Shown here piece by piece: positions 46,536 to 57,519 of a stretch of DNA of 64,000 bases. Positions within the stretch are counted from its first letter, which is position 1. The number at the start of each line of letters is the position of its first letter. The stretch spans positions 496,001 through 560,000 of the forward strand of contig NZ_CP071503.1 of NCBI RefSeq assembly GCF_017354945.1. Direction: 5' to 3'. Source of the DNA: Shewanella avicenniae. Lineage in GTDB: Bacteria > Pseudomonadota > Gammaproteobacteria > Enterobacterales > Shewanellaceae. Below the pieces are notes generated by a model. That model was not told the DNA's origin and searched no databases. It was given only the letters and a program-made list of their open reading frames with translations. A program made the position numbers and the translations under genes.

Positions 46536-47195
46536 ATGAAAAAATTTATTTACGCAGTAATGTTAACGGTAGCCGCGTCACTGTTACCGCAGGTAGTGGC
46601 CGCTGCAGAAGTGAAAGACTACAAAGATCCTTATCAAATGATCAAAGAGGTTGCTGATCAAACCTTTGCTCGTTTTGAACACGACAAGCCGCTGATCAAG
46701 CAAGATCCTAATCACTTAAAAGTTATCGTCCGCGAAGAGTTATTGCCCTATATCGATGGCCGCTATGCCGCGTATAAGGTGTTAGGCACGAACTTGCGCC
46801 AAACTACCGAGCAGCAACGTGATGACTTTAGTCAGGCATTTGAAGGCTACTTGGTGTCAACCTACGCCCAAGCGTTTACCGAATATTCTGATCAAAAAGT
46901 GGAGTTCGGCCCAACCAGTGATTTTGCCAATGAGAAGATAGTGGAAGTACCGGTGCAAATTGTGGAAAATGGCCGTCCGCCAATCAAACTGCACTTTAAA
47001 GTGCGTCGTTTGAAGGATGACACTTGGAAAGCGTTTGACCTCGTTGCAGAAGGCATCAGCTTGCTGAATTCAAAACAAACTGAAATTAGCAGTCTGATCC
47101 GTTCTAAAGGTATCGATGATGTGATTAGCATGCTGAAAGATAAAGCGAATGCGTCAGTTGATATGAACGGTCCAAAGGGTAAGGACGCGCTGTAA
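46536..47195 (+). CDS. mlaC: Periplasmic phospholipid carrier MlaC
   Basis: 219 residues. Signal peptide (KFIYAVMLTVAASLLPQVVAAA) and a Ttg2-type helical/NTF2-like fold with PYIDGRYAAYKVLG and FDLVAEGISLLNSKQTEISSLI. Ferries phospholipid between MlaA and MlaFEDB. Shares a base with mlaB (TAATG). Confidence 0.94.
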   Translation: MKKFIYAVMLTVAASLLPQVVAAAEVKDYKDPYQMIKEVADQTFARFEHDKPLIKQDPNHLKVIVREELLPYIDGRYAAYKVLGTNLRQTTEQQRDDFSQAFEGYLVSTYAQAFTEYSDQKVEFGPTSDFANEKIVEVPVQIVENGRPPIKLHFKVRRLKDDTWKAFDLVAEGISLLNSKQTEISSLIRSKGIDDVISMLKDKANASVDMNGPKGKDAL

Positions 47196-47467
47196 TGCAA
47201 TTTGAACCACAGGGTAATACTTGTCGTTTACGTGGACGCTTAAGCCAGCAGGATGTCAAACAGCTGTGGCCTGAGCGTCACAGCTTAGTGGCGGACAATA
47301 TTCAACAGCTTGATCTGAGTGAGCTGGAATATGTCGATAGCGCCGGGATGGCGTTTTTGATGGAGTTGCTGAGCCAGTCGAATGGAATGCTGGTGTTGAA
47401 AGCGCCCTCAGAACAGGTAAAAAAACTGGTTTCTTTGTATGATTTAGAGACCTTTTTTACAGAATAA
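47195..47467 (+). CDS. mlaB: STAS-domain protein MlaB
   Basis: 90 residues. Single STAS domain (LDLSELEYVDSAGMAFLMELL) including the conserved Ser-Ala-Gly in the phospho-acceptor loop. Cytoplasmic regulator bound to MlaF. The gene is coupled to mlaC. Confidence 0.92.
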   Translation: MQFEPQGNTCRLRGRLSQQDVKQLWPERHSLVADNIQQLDLSELEYVDSAGMAFLMELLSQSNGMLVLKAPSEQVKKLVSLYDLETFFTE

Positions 47468-47491
47468 CGTCAGCAGACAAGGTTAATACCG

Positions 47492-47746
47492 ATGGATACC
47501 AAAGAGATTGAACAACTGCTTCAGCCCGCGCTGAACCTAACCGAAGTCTATGTGACTGCGGAAGGTACCCATTACAAGATTGTAGCGGTAGGTGAATGCT
47601 TTGACGGCATGAGCAAAATTAAGCAACAACAAGCGATCTACGCGCCATTGATGGACCGCATTACCAGTGGTGAATTGCACGCCCTGAGTATCAAAACCTT
47701 CACTCCCGAACAGTGGCAACGGGAAAAAATCTTCAACATGCCCTAG
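47492..47746 (+). CDS. ibaG: BolA-family protein IbaG
   Basis: 84 residues. BolA/IbaG fold that pairs with monothiol glutaredoxin in iron-sulphur metabolism: EVYVTAEGTHYKIVAVGECFDGM and LHALSIKTFTPEQW. Lies between mlaB and murA as in E. coli (yrbA/ibaG). Confidence 0.92.
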   Translation: MDTKEIEQLLQPALNLTEVYVTAEGTHYKIVAVGECFDGMSKIKQQQAIYAPLMDRITSGELHALSIKTFTPEQWQREKIFNMP

Positions 47747-49021
<1,275 letters not shown>

Positions 49022-49043
49022 GATCTTCACAAGATAAGCCAAT

Positions 49044-49071
49044 GAAAAACCACTCGATTGAGTGGTTTTTT
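49044..49071. terminator. Bidirectional terminator after murA
   Basis: Stem AAAAACCACTC / GAGTGGTTTTT with a GATT loop. Ends murA and, less strongly, the convergent GGDEF gene. Confidence 0.8.
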
Positions 49072-49104
49072 GTTATTTGAGCAGCGTAATTACTGGGTAT
49101 GAAC

Positions 49105-50076
49105 TTAGCCTAGGTTGCTAAACACGGTTAACTGATTGCGCCCGGATGCTATCGCTTGAGTGACTGCAGTGCTGGCATTATCTAACCAGGTATCAGGTGT
49201 CTTGATTGCTTCGTTGAGCTCACAAATCCCTAAGCTGGTGGTGACTTTGATCATGCTGCTTTTGTAAGTGAGCTCAGCCGCTTCAATATCGGCACGGATC
49301 ATTTCTGCGCGATTAGCAGCATCGGCCGCATCGGTTTGCGGCATGATCAGCCCTAAGGTTTCGCCTTTATAACGGCCACAGATATCGTTTGGGCGCAGGT
49401 GCTTTTTCACTATGTGAGCAACATGTTGAATGGCTCTATCACCGGCGATGCGGCCATAGCCCTGATTGATTTGCTGCAATTGGTCAATTTCTAAAAACAG
49501 CACACTCGCGGGCTGGTGTTGCGATTTGCAACGTTCAAATTCATCCACGATGCCTTGGAGCCAATAACGGCGATTGAGCAGTAAGGTCAACGCGTCAGTT
49601 TGATTATGTAGCTGCAGTTTTTCTGTAGCGCTTTCTAGCTGCATTTTGTTAATTGCCGCATCAGTGACATCGTACACAATCATGCTCAGGTGGGTGATTT
49701 GCCCTGTGAGTGACGATAACGGTAACAGGGTGATGTTTTGGTACATAAATTCAGCTCGCCCTGTAATCGGCCGATAGTTACGGAATTTGAAGACGTAAGG
49801 ACGCTGCTCCCAACTAATAAATGCTTGGTTTTTTAGTAGAAATACCGATTCCATTTTCTGCTTTAGCCACTGTTCGGGCAGATCGGGAAAACGGCTAAAC
49901 AGATTATCGCCCTTGATATCATTAGGCGAAACACCGCTGTGGTTTTCCATAAAACCGTTCCACAGCTGAATATTGAATTTTCGGTCGAGCACCACTAAAC
50001 CAACCTCGATGGTTTGCACCATATCGATTAGCCAATGTAGCTCATTCATCGCATTGAGTTCGTCTACTTTACCCAT
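49105..50076 (-). CDS. PAS and degenerate-GGDEF protein, probable c-di-GMP receptor
   Basis: 323 residues. N-terminal PAS domain (about 15-140, VGLVVLDRKFNIQLWNGFME), then a GGDEF domain (about 160-320). The catalytic motif is KGETL (237-241) instead of GGDEF, and the metal-binding strand reads FLEIDQLQQIN where an active enzyme has DIDxFK. An RxxD I-site (RPND, 228-231) sits exactly five residues before the motif, as in enzymes inhibited by c-di-GMP. It is therefore unlikely to make c-di-GMP but may bind it. It lies 17 bp downstream of the receiver-CheC gene, probably co-transcribed. Confidence 0.85.
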   Translation of the reverse strand: MGKVDELNAMNELHWLIDMVQTIEVGLVVLDRKFNIQLWNGFMENHSGVSPNDIKGDNLFSRFPDLPEQWLKQKMESVFLLKNQAFISWEQRPYVFKFRNYRPITGRAEFMYQNITLLPLSSLTGQITHLSMIVYDVTDAAINKMQLESATEKLQLHNQTDALTLLLNRRYWLQGIVDEFERCKSQHQPASVLFLEIDQLQQINQGYGRIAGDRAIQHVAHIVKKHLRPNDICGRYKGETLGLIMPQTDAADAANRAEMIRADIEAAELTYKSSMIKVTTSLGICELNEAIKTPDTWLDNASTAVTQAIASGRNQLTVFSNLG

Positions 50077-50093
50077 TGTGTCTTTGCCGCCCT

Positions 50094-51095
50094 TTAGCCC
50101 ATCAAATAGCCTAGCTTGAACTCCAGTGTCGGCATGGAGTCTTCGGTAAACAGTAATAGCAAATCACATTCAACGTCGTGGCCTTCAATCTTGTAGTTGA
50201 TTTCCATCGCTAAGGTGCGTTGCCAGCGGCCAGCGTTATCGTGGATCAGATCGTTAACGGTGCAGTGCCGTCCTAGCACCACCGGATGTGATTGGCTAAA
50301 GTGCATATCTAACTGCGCTGAAATACCGTTAAGAAACGCGCCGATCAGCACGTTGCCGGTATCCATCATCACTTCAATCTCGGTGCTCGCATTGTCGGGG
50401 TTGCTCATGTTCATCAGCTTAGCCATATCTTGAAAGCTGCTGTCATGGAAGAGCAATAACGCTTCACCCGCGATCCCCGCACCAATAAACCCTTGGCAGA
50501 GCGCGGAGATTTTCTTCTCTGATTCAGTAGCTTTTAGTGCCATAGTGAGTTCGCTGACTTCCAACACATTGACGTTGGGAATCGGGAGTAGCACAAACAC
50601 ATCAAGCAACTTTGCTAGTAGATCGGCAGCGCGGCCCATGGCGACGTTGGCCACTTCTTGGCAGGCATCGCGCAAATCCACTTTCAACATCGGATTTTCA
50701 GCTTGTTGCGCTTCATCTTTAAGTGCCAAGGTGAGGATGCCGTACTCTTCCAAAATATTGGTGATGGCACCGGCATTCACTGGCTTTTGAATAAAATCTA
50801 AAGCGCCTAGGGCTTTGACCCGTTCATGCGCTTGGATCTGGATATCGCCAGATACCACGATAATCATTGCAGGCAGATCTTGTTGCTGTACGGTGCGCAG
50901 CACTTCATAGCCATCCATGACTGGCATGTTTAAGTCGAGAAACACGATTTCGCCTTTCCCAGCCTTAATTGCTTCAATACCTTCTGCGCCATTGGTGGCG
51001 TATGTCACTTCCACATCCCATTCTTTGGGGAGGGTGCGCGCCATCTGTTTGCGCGCTAACGCTGAGTCATCGCATATCAGCACCGGAATGGTCAT
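50094..51095 (-). CDS. Response regulator with CheC-like phosphatase domain
   Basis: 333 residues. Receiver domain (about 1-120) with DD at 9-10, phospho-acceptor Asp54 (IVFLDLNMPVMDGYE) and the conserved Lys in DFIQKPV. The C-terminal part has CheC/CheX-like helices (DACQEVANVAMGRAADLLAKLL and EVMMDTGNVLIGAFLNGIS), a fold that dephosphorylates CheY in other bacteria. No output DNA-binding domain. GGAGAG precedes ATG 51095. Paired with the degenerate GGDEF protein; the cognate kinase is not next to it. Confidence 0.85.
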   Translation of the reverse strand: MTIPVLICDDSALARKQMARTLPKEWDVEVTYATNGAEGIEAIKAGKGEIVFLDLNMPVMDGYEVLRTVQQQDLPAMIIVVSGDIQIQAHERVKALGALDFIQKPVNAGAITNILEEYGILTLALKDEAQQAENPMLKVDLRDACQEVANVAMGRAADLLAKLLDVFVLLPIPNVNVLEVSELTMALKATESEKKISALCQGFIGAGIAGEALLLFHDSSFQDMAKLMNMSNPDNASTEIEVMMDTGNVLIGAFLNGISAQLDMHFSQSHPVVLGRHCTVNDLIHDNAGRWQRTLAMEINYKIEGHDVECDLLLLFTEDSMPTLEFKLGYLMG

Positions 51096-51264
51096 AAACT
51101 GCGGCTCTCCATATTGTGACACTTTAAGTGGGTCAGTGAGCTTAGCCTTCAAAGAGTAAAGTATAAGAATAATTCGGGGATTGCGTTGCCACAGCTTCAA
51201 AAATTCAGATAAACAAAAGCAATAGATCCCAAATAACAATGGGCTGCAGTTTTATTTACTTTAA

Positions 51265-52086
51265 TTAGTGTAGCGCAGTGTTCGTCATACCTTTGATAAT
51301 ATTCAGGCATTCTGCGTAAGCAGTTGATTGATTGAGATTGAGCGGCAGCAATTGTTGCCGTGCTTGCTTGGCGGATAGTGCCGCAATTTTGAGTTGGCGT
51401 TGTGCTTGGGTTGCCTGAGATGCCGGTGCACCATCGGGACTTTGTAAATCCAGTAGTGCCATGCCAAAGCGTGAGTATTGCTGCACAAGCTCGCTATTAT
51501 GCTGCGGATCGGCAGAGTAGGGGTTGACCACGACGAGTAAATTAGGCGCGGATAACTGCTGCTGGGCAATCATATCCATCACCAACGAGGCGGTTTGATT
51601 CTCGGTGATTAATACCCAGCCGCCTGGATAGCTTTGCATTAATGGCACCACCTGTTTGACCGTATCGACAATCAACTGCCGTTGCTGTGTGCGCAGTTCT
51701 TGCCATTGATCCTTGGTGCGAGATTGCGTAGGCGTTGTGCCTTGTTCTGCCACTGTGCCATCGCCGGCGCGACTCACATCTTCGGCCTTGGTGGTGAAGT
51801 TAGGTGATGCAGGGCGGTCTGGTGCTGCCACACTGAACGTTGCTAAGCCATGCAACGGCAGTTGTTCGCGCAGATAGGCCATCAAGCCAGGTGCATCTGC
51901 AGCTTGACCGAGCGAGGGCAGCAGCAAGGCCGACCCCAGTTTTTTCCTGCTCGCCCAAGCGTGGCTGAGCACTTCAATTTTCTGGCCCTGCACGTCAATG
52001 GTGTTACGCTGCGGCGCGCCCAACTCATCGGCGTGCGCCAACGAGGGAAGAGCGAATATCGTCAAGCAAAGCCAGCACCATTTCAT
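51265..52086 (-). CDS. DUF3530 exported protein
   Basis: 273 residues. Signal peptide MKWCWLCLTIFALPSLAHA, then a region resembling alpha/beta-hydrolases (ALLLPSLGQAADAPGLMAYLREQLPLHG, GGWVLITENQTASLV), typical of DUF3530. No clear nucleophile elbow, so activity is doubtful. The frame opens at GTG 52107; ATG 52086 is chosen for the signal peptide. Function unknown. Confidence 0.78.
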   Translation of the reverse strand: MKWCWLCLTIFALPSLAHADELGAPQRNTIDVQGQKIEVLSHAWASRKKLGSALLLPSLGQAADAPGLMAYLREQLPLHGLATFSVAAPDRPASPNFTTKAEDVSRAGDGTVAEQGTTPTQSRTKDQWQELRTQQRQLIVDTVKQVVPLMQSYPGGWVLITENQTASLVMDMIAQQQLSAPNLLVVVNPYSADPQHNSELVQQYSRFGMALLDLQSPDGAPASQATQAQRQLKIAALSAKQARQQLLPLNLNQSTAYAECLNIIKGMTNTALH

Positions 52087-52231
52087 CACTAGGTTCACCC
52101 TCAGCACTGCAAAAGTTAAGCAAATTGGCGGTAAATTTTCTCCATTATAGGAACTATCGGCAAGATTTACAGGATGTTGAATAAAACAAAGCCCGCATTG
52201 CGGGCTCTGTGAGAGTGATGCTGAAGTGCGT

Positions 52232-55138
52232 TTATACGTGGCTGACCAGCACTAAACGAATCGCATCGAGTCGCAGCTGGCAATTATCCAGATAACCGGT
52301 TAAATCGCTTTGCAGTTGGCGCAGATAGTCCAACTCTTCATCACGAATATTCGGGTTAACTGCTTGCAATGCTTCAAGGCGATTTAGCTCGCTGTTCAAG
52401 CTGTTTTCCATTTCGCTGCGGGCTTGCGCCACAATCTGTTCCATCGCGATTTGCGCATGCTGGGTGCCTTTGTCCAGCAATGGATGCAGCAGGGTTTGCG
52501 AGGCGTTAACTAGTTTGCTGCCAATATGGCGATTCACTGGGCTCAGCTGTTGGTTCCACTGATCATAGTTAACCTTGGTGCCCAGATTGTTGCCGTCTTT
52601 ATCCAGTAATACGCGGATAGGCGTTGCTGGCAGATAACGGAACAGCTGCGATGATTTCGGCGCCGAGGCGTCGGCCATGTAAATCATCTCAAGGAACAGA
52701 GTGCCCGCTGGCAGCGCTTTGTTCTTCAACAAGGCCACCGCAGTGCTGCCGGTTTCAGAGCCGGTGATCAAATCGATACCGGTTTGTACCAGCGGATGCT
52801 CCAGCGTAATCAGGGCAATATCATCACGCGACAGCGCTTTATCACGGTCGAAAGTCACTGTGACACCATCTTCTGGCAAGCCTGGGTAGGTTGGGAACAT
52901 CATATGTTCGGTCGGTGTTAGCACCACGGCGTTTTCGCCGCGATCTTCTTGATCGATCCCCAGAATATCCCACAAACGGATGATGCTACCGATAGTGTCG
53001 GTATTGTCGTCCATCTCGGCCAGTTTTTCGGCTAAGGCTTGTGCCTTACGGCCACCATGAGAGTTCAATTCCAACAGCTTATCGCGGCCTTGCTCCATCG
53101 CTTGTTTGAGCGCTTTGTACTGACTATGGGTTTGATTCAGCAGTGTTGCCAGCGCGTCTTCATCCTCGTTAATCAGCAATTGCATCAACTGCTCGGCGTG
53201 AGTTTTATACAACTCATGGCCACCTGGGCATGTGAGTTCAAACGCATTTAAACCTTCGTGATACCAACGCAGTAGGGTAGTTTGCGCTGAGCCATTAAGG
53301 TATGGCAGATGAATTTCGACATCATTTTGTTGGCCGATACGATCCAAACGACCGATACGTTGTTCCAACAAATCAGGGTTCAATGGCAGGTCGAACAACA
53401 CCAGATGGCTGGCAAACTGGAAGTTACGTCCTTCGGAACCGATTTCAGAACAGATCAGCGCTTGTGCGCCACCTTCCTCTTGGGCGAAGAAAGCGCCCGC
53501 TTTATCGCGCTCAATAATCGACATGTTCTCATGGAACACGGTCGCCAAAATCCCTTCACGGGTGCGCAGTGCTTCTTCCAACGCTAAGGCAGTATTGGCT
53601 TGTGAGGCGATGATCAGCACTTTTTTGCTGCGATGGTTTTTGAGGAAATCAATCAGCCAATCTACCCGTGGGTCGAACTTCCACCAGGCATCGGCATTTT
53701 CATCAAATTGCTGGTAAATTTTCTCTGGGCTCAACGCCAAGCGTACTTGCGCATCCTGCGGCAGATTGCGGTTCATCATGCCGCTAACGCGCAACGCGGT
53801 TTGATATTGCGCGGGGATCTCTTGCGGATAGGCGTGGAAAATACGTTTCGGGAAGCCTTTTACTGATGCGCGGCTATTACGGAACAGCACCCGGCCAGTG
53901 CCGTGGCGATCCAGCAATTGTTGCAGCAGCTCATCACGGGCTTGTTCGCGCAGTTCGCTGTCCACTTCTTGCGCTTGGATCAGCTTCAAGGCTGGCATAA
54001 TGTCGTTTTCAGCCAGCAACTCAGTCAGGCTGGCGATCACCTCATCAGGAATTCGGTTGCCCGAGGCAATCGCATCGGAGGCAATCGCTACTTGGCGATA
54101 GTCTTGCTCTTCCCGCACAAAGGCCTCGTAGTCATAAAACCGGTTTGGATCGAGTAGGCGCAGACGGGCAAAGTGACTTTCGTGACCCAATTGATCGGGT
54201 GTTGCCGTCAGCAACAGTACGCCGGGGATCACTTGTGATAACGCATCCACCACCTGATAAGGGCGGCTTGGTTTGTCCGCTGACCATTCCAAGTGATGCG
54301 CTTCGTCCACCACCAACAGATCCCAATCGGCATCCAGCGCTTGATCCAAGCGGCGTTTATTGCGCAGTAAGTCGATGGAGCAGATCACCAGCTGTTCGGT
54401 GTAGAACGGATTATCGTGGTCGGCAAAGGCTTCAACGCAGCGGTCTTCATCAAACACGGCGAAGCGCAGGTTAAAGCGGCGCAGCATCTCCACTAGCCAT
54501 TGGTGGCGTAAAGTATCAGGCACCAAAATCAGCACCCGCTCAGCGCGGCCAGTCATCAGTTGCTGGTGGATGATCAAACCGGCTTCAATGGTTTTACCCA
54601 AGCCTACTTCGTCGGCCAATAATACCCGTGGCGCATGACGACGACCGACTTCACTGGCAATCCACAGTTGGTGAGGGATCAGCCCCACTCGCGGGCCTTG
54701 CAAGCCCAACATGCTGGACGTAGCTAAGCGATAACGCAGTTGCTGTGCTTGATAACGCACACTGAAGCGATCTAACCGATCGATTTGCCCCGCAAACAAG
54801 CGGTCTTGTGGCTTATTAAAACGGATATTATGGTCGAGCAGGGTTTCGCGTAAATCGCATTGCTCGCCATTGTCATCGCGAACACCCGAGTAAAAAACTA
54901 GCCCATTATTTTCGGTCACTTGTTCAATCTTGAGTGACCAGCCTTCGTGACTTTTGACTAAATCGCCCGGGTTATAAATGACCCGTGTTAATGGCGCATC
55001 AGCGCGGGCAAAAGTACGGTTTTCACCAGTCGCCGGAAATAGCAGCGACACCACGCGGCCTTCTAGTTGCACTACAGTTCCTAATCCCAGCTCTGATTCA
55101 GTGTCACTAATCCAGCGTTGGCCTAAAGCAAAGGGCAT
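52232..55138 (-). CDS. rapA: RNA polymerase-associated ATPase RapA
   Basis: 968 residues. Swi2/Snf2 helicase-like protein that recycles stalled RNA polymerase. N-terminal Tudor-like domains (about 1-110), Walker [16 protein letters not shown] (about 173-187), DEAHHLEW box, and the C-terminal helicase lobe with [42 protein letters not shown]. Length equals E. coli RapA (968). Divergent from the PhoH-like gene across 254-275 bp. Confidence 0.98.
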   Translation of the reverse strand: MPFALGQRWISDTESELGLGTVVQLEGRVVSLLFPATGENRTFARADAPLTRVIYNPGDLVKSHEGWSLKIEQVTENNGLVFYSGVRDDNGEQCDLRETLLDHNIRFNKPQDRLFAGQIDRLDRFSVRYQAQQLRYRLATSSMLGLQGPRVGLIPHQLWIASEVGRRHAPRVLLADEVGLGKTIEAGLIIHQQLMTGRAERVLILVPDTLRHQWLVEMLRRFNLRFAVFDEDRCVEAFADHDNPFYTEQLVICSIDLLRNKRRLDQALDADWDLLVVDEAHHLEWSADKPSRPYQVVDALSQVIPGVLLLTATPDQLGHESHFARLRLLDPNRFYDYEAFVREEQDYRQVAIASDAIASGNRIPDEVIASLTELLAENDIMPALKLIQAQEVDSELREQARDELLQQLLDRHGTGRVLFRNSRASVKGFPKRIFHAYPQEIPAQYQTALRVSGMMNRNLPQDAQVRLALSPEKIYQQFDENADAWWKFDPRVDWLIDFLKNHRSKKVLIIASQANTALALEEALRTREGILATVFHENMSIIERDKAGAFFAQEEGGAQALICSEIGSEGRNFQFASHLVLFDLPLNPDLLEQRIGRLDRIGQQNDVEIHLPYLNGSAQTTLLRWYHEGLNAFELTCPGGHELYKTHAEQLMQLLINEDEDALATLLNQTHSQYKALKQAMEQGRDKLLELNSHGGRKAQALAEKLAEMDDNTDTIGSIIRLWDILGIDQEDRGENAVVLTPTEHMMFPTYPGLPEDGVTVTFDRDKALSRDDIALITLEHPLVQTGIDLITGSETGSTAVALLKNKALPAGTLFLEMIYMADASAPKSSQLFRYLPATPIRVLLDKDGNNLGTKVNYDQWNQQLSPVNRHIGSKLVNASQTLLHPLLDKGTQHAQIAMEQIVAQARSEMENSLNSELNRLEALQAVNPNIRDEELDYLRQLQSDLTGYLDNCQLRLDAIRLVLVSHV

Positions 55139-55413
55139 TTCGTTATCTTCCTCGGGGGTTGCGGGGGCGCGTATGTTATATCAAACCGATTATAATACCA
55201 AACCAGAAACGCGCCCTGCGCACCGAGGATTTTTCATCAAAGCTGCTTGTTAATAAATTGTAGCTTTGTCAATTGTCATCCATTGGTAAAGGTGCCAGTA
55301 TAGAACTAAGACCCAAGCGGTCAGACCCTTGCCATTCACCTCAACATGGAGCCCCGATGTACCCTGCGTAACCCACAATAAGATGACCATTTGTGCAACT
55401 AAATGGAGGCGCT

Positions 55414-56808
55414 ATGGAGCAAGACGACAGAAAATTGTTTGTACTTGATACCAACGTGTTATTGCACGAACCTTTAGCGATATATTCGTTCAAAGAGCAT
55501 GATGTTGTAGTTCCGATGACAGTTCTGGAGGAGCTGGATCAGATAAAAGACCGCAAGCGAGATGTCAGCCGTGACGCGCGCGTTGCGATTCGAGCCTTAG
55601 AAGATATTCTTGGTGGCGACACCACCCCTGAAGAGATCATTAACGGCGTGCCGTTGCCATTACGCGAAGGCCATACCGATGCCTCTGGCACACTCTCAAT
55701 CTTCCCCGACCACCAAATTGATTTCACCATCGGCGCACTGCCGGGCGACAACAACGACAACAGCATCATCAATACCGCGCTTCACTTACAGCAGCAATAT
55801 CATCCACGTACCGTCGTACTCGTCACCAAAGACATCAATATGCGCCTTAAAGCCAAGGGTGCTGGCATGTTACTGGTTGAGGATTACCGTACCGACCAAT
55901 TGATTGACGACATCCGCTTTCTTGCCAAAGGTTTTCATGAATTTGACGGCAATTTTTGGGAGCACTTGCAAAAAGTCTCTACCGAACGCCAAGGTCGCCA
56001 CACAGTGCATGAGGTGCCACTCAAAGATCTCGGCGATGATATTTTCTACGCTAATCAATATTTGTTGGACCAAGACTCAGACTTCTGTGGCCGCGTCGTG
56101 GGGCGCACTGAATCGACCTTGAGAGTATTAGATTTGGGGCGTGATCGTCTGCTCAACATGGAGGCTTGGGGTGTCAGACCGAAGAATGTCTATCAAGGCA
56201 TGGCGCTACAAGCGCTGTTAGATCCTAACATCGATATGGTGATTTTAACCGGGCCCGCCGGTTGCGGCAAAACCTTGCTGGCGATGGCGGCGGCTCTTGA
56301 GTTGGTGGTTGAACGTAACCAATACGACAAAGTCATTGTGACTCGTAATACACCAGAAATTGCCGAATCGATAGGTTTTTTACCTGGGACGGAAGAGGAG
56401 AAAATGGCACCTTGGCTGGCAGCCATTACCGATACCTTGGAGGTATTGCATAAACATGATGTTAATCCAGCAGGCTCAATGAATTACATCATGGATAAGG
56501 CCAACATTCAGTTTAAGTCGATTAACTTTATGCGCGGCCGTTCGATTCAAAACGCCGTGGTGATTTTGGATGAATGCCAAAACTTAACTGCATCGCAAAT
56601 CAAAACCATGATTACCCGCATGGGCGAGGGCACCAAGTTAATTTGTAGCGGCAACCTTGCCCAGATTGACTCTAACTATCTGACCGCAGTGACCTCTGGC
56701 TTAACCTATATGGTGGAACGTTTTAAAGACTTTGAAGGCAGCGCCAATATCTACCTTAACGGTGTGGTGCGTTCACGTTTGGCAGAGTTTGCCGAAGAAC
56801 ACTTGTAA
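55414..56808 (+). CDS. PIN-PhoH family ATPase (YlaK-like)
   Basis: 464 residues. N-terminal PIN nuclease domain (about 1-140, FVLDTNVLLHEP with acidic residues) fused to a PhoH P-loop ATPase (Walker A LTGPAGCGKTLL, Walker B VVILDECQNLT). PhoH2-like PIN-PhoH proteins act as RNA helicase/ribonucleases in mycobacteria. Here the role is unknown. The frame extends to GTG 55393; ATG 55414 is chosen with GGAGG just upstream. Confidence 0.92.
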   Translation: MEQDDRKLFVLDTNVLLHEPLAIYSFKEHDVVVPMTVLEELDQIKDRKRDVSRDARVAIRALEDILGGDTTPEEIINGVPLPLREGHTDASGTLSIFPDHQIDFTIGALPGDNNDNSIINTALHLQQQYHPRTVVLVTKDINMRLKAKGAGMLLVEDYRTDQLIDDIRFLAKGFHEFDGNFWEHLQKVSTERQGRHTVHEVPLKDLGDDIFYANQYLLDQDSDFCGRVVGRTESTLRVLDLGRDRLLNMEAWGVRPKNVYQGMALQALLDPNIDMVILTGPAGCGKTLLAMAAALELVVERNQYDKVIVTRNTPEIAESIGFLPGTEEEKMAPWLAAITDTLEVLHKHDVNPAGSMNYIMDKANIQFKSINFMRGRSIQNAVVILDECQNLTASQIKTMITRMGEGTKLICSGNLAQIDSNYLTAVTSGLTYMVERFKDFEGSANIYLNGVVRSRLAEFAEEHL

Positions 56809-56819
56809 AGTACCCGCAC

Positions 56820-56840
56820 AAAGGCCTCACAGAGGCCTTT
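56820..56840. terminator. Terminator-like hairpin between the PhoH and sigma-factor genes
   Basis: Stem AAAGGCCTC / GAGGCCTTT with a three-base loop; the T-run is interrupted, so strength is moderate. Confidence 0.6.
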
Positions 56841-56858
56841 GTTATTTGTATGGGGTGC

Positions 56859-57344
56859 TTATATCTCAATCGCTTGTTGTTGCAGCTGTAAGGTGCCGCG
56901 GTAGAGATGTTTTTTGACGCTCTCTTCGCTGATATTAAACGTCTTAGCGATGCTCGCGCGTGGTTCGTTGGTCAGCCAACGTCTTAATAAAATCTTCTGT
57001 CGTAGCTGTGACATCTGCTGTAGCTGAGCGGTAACCTGTTTGAGATGCTGCTGTTGAATCAAGGTGTCATCCAGTGGTTTGCTGGGACAATCTTCCATGG
57101 CCTCCAAGGTTAACTCTTCTACGCGACTGCGGCATCGATAGTATTGAAATGCGGCATGTTGAGCGACACGAAGCGCGTAGGCCAATGGTTGGCTGATCAG
57201 TTGCTTGCTACTTTGTTGCCATAGATTGACTAAGGTGTCTTGTAGAATATCTTCCGCATCATGGTAGTGGCTTACCAGTTGAAAAATGGCCTGACGTAAT
57301 TGGTTGATTTCTTTGGCGGAAAGCGGGATGTGCGGCTGCGTCAA
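56859..57344 (-). CDS. ECF-type RNA polymerase sigma factor (FecI-like)
   Basis: 161 residues. Region 2 (AIFQLVSHYHDAEDILQDTLVNLWQQ) and region 4 (LLRRWLTNEPRASIAKTFNISEESVKKHLYRGTLQLQQQ) of an extracytoplasmic-function sigma factor; no region 3. It lies downstream of the TonB receptor but beyond a terminator. FecI-type sigma factors usually pair with a FecR anti-sigma protein, absent here. The receptor also shows no obvious extra signalling domain, so the activation route is unclear. Confidence 0.88.
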   Translation of the reverse strand: MTQPHIPLSAKEINQLRQAIFQLVSHYHDAEDILQDTLVNLWQQSSKQLISQPLAYALRVAQHAAFQYYRCRSRVEELTLEAMEDCPSKPLDDTLIQQQHLKQVTAQLQQMSQLRQKILLRRWLTNEPRASIAKTFNISEESVKKHLYRGTLQLQQQAIEI

Positions 57345-57446
57345 CTTGAGTAATCCTTAACCTAACAAATTGCTAACGGGCGGCTATCATCCCACGCTTA
57401 AATGACCAAAATGTGACGTTGATCGACCCACGTCATAGGGAGAAAA

Positions 57447-57478
57447 AAAGAGAGCCAACTTTAGCGGCGGCTCTCTTT
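57447..57478 (-). terminator. Terminator of the TonB-receptor gene
   Basis: Stem AAAGAGAGCC / GGCTCTCTTT with a 12-nt loop and a long T-run on the minus strand, 42 bp after the receptor stop. It separates the receptor from the sigma-factor gene. Confidence 0.8.
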
Positions 57479-57519
57479 ATTCTGCGGCGTTTCGCAGGGC
57501 GTTAATCAATCACAGCAGT

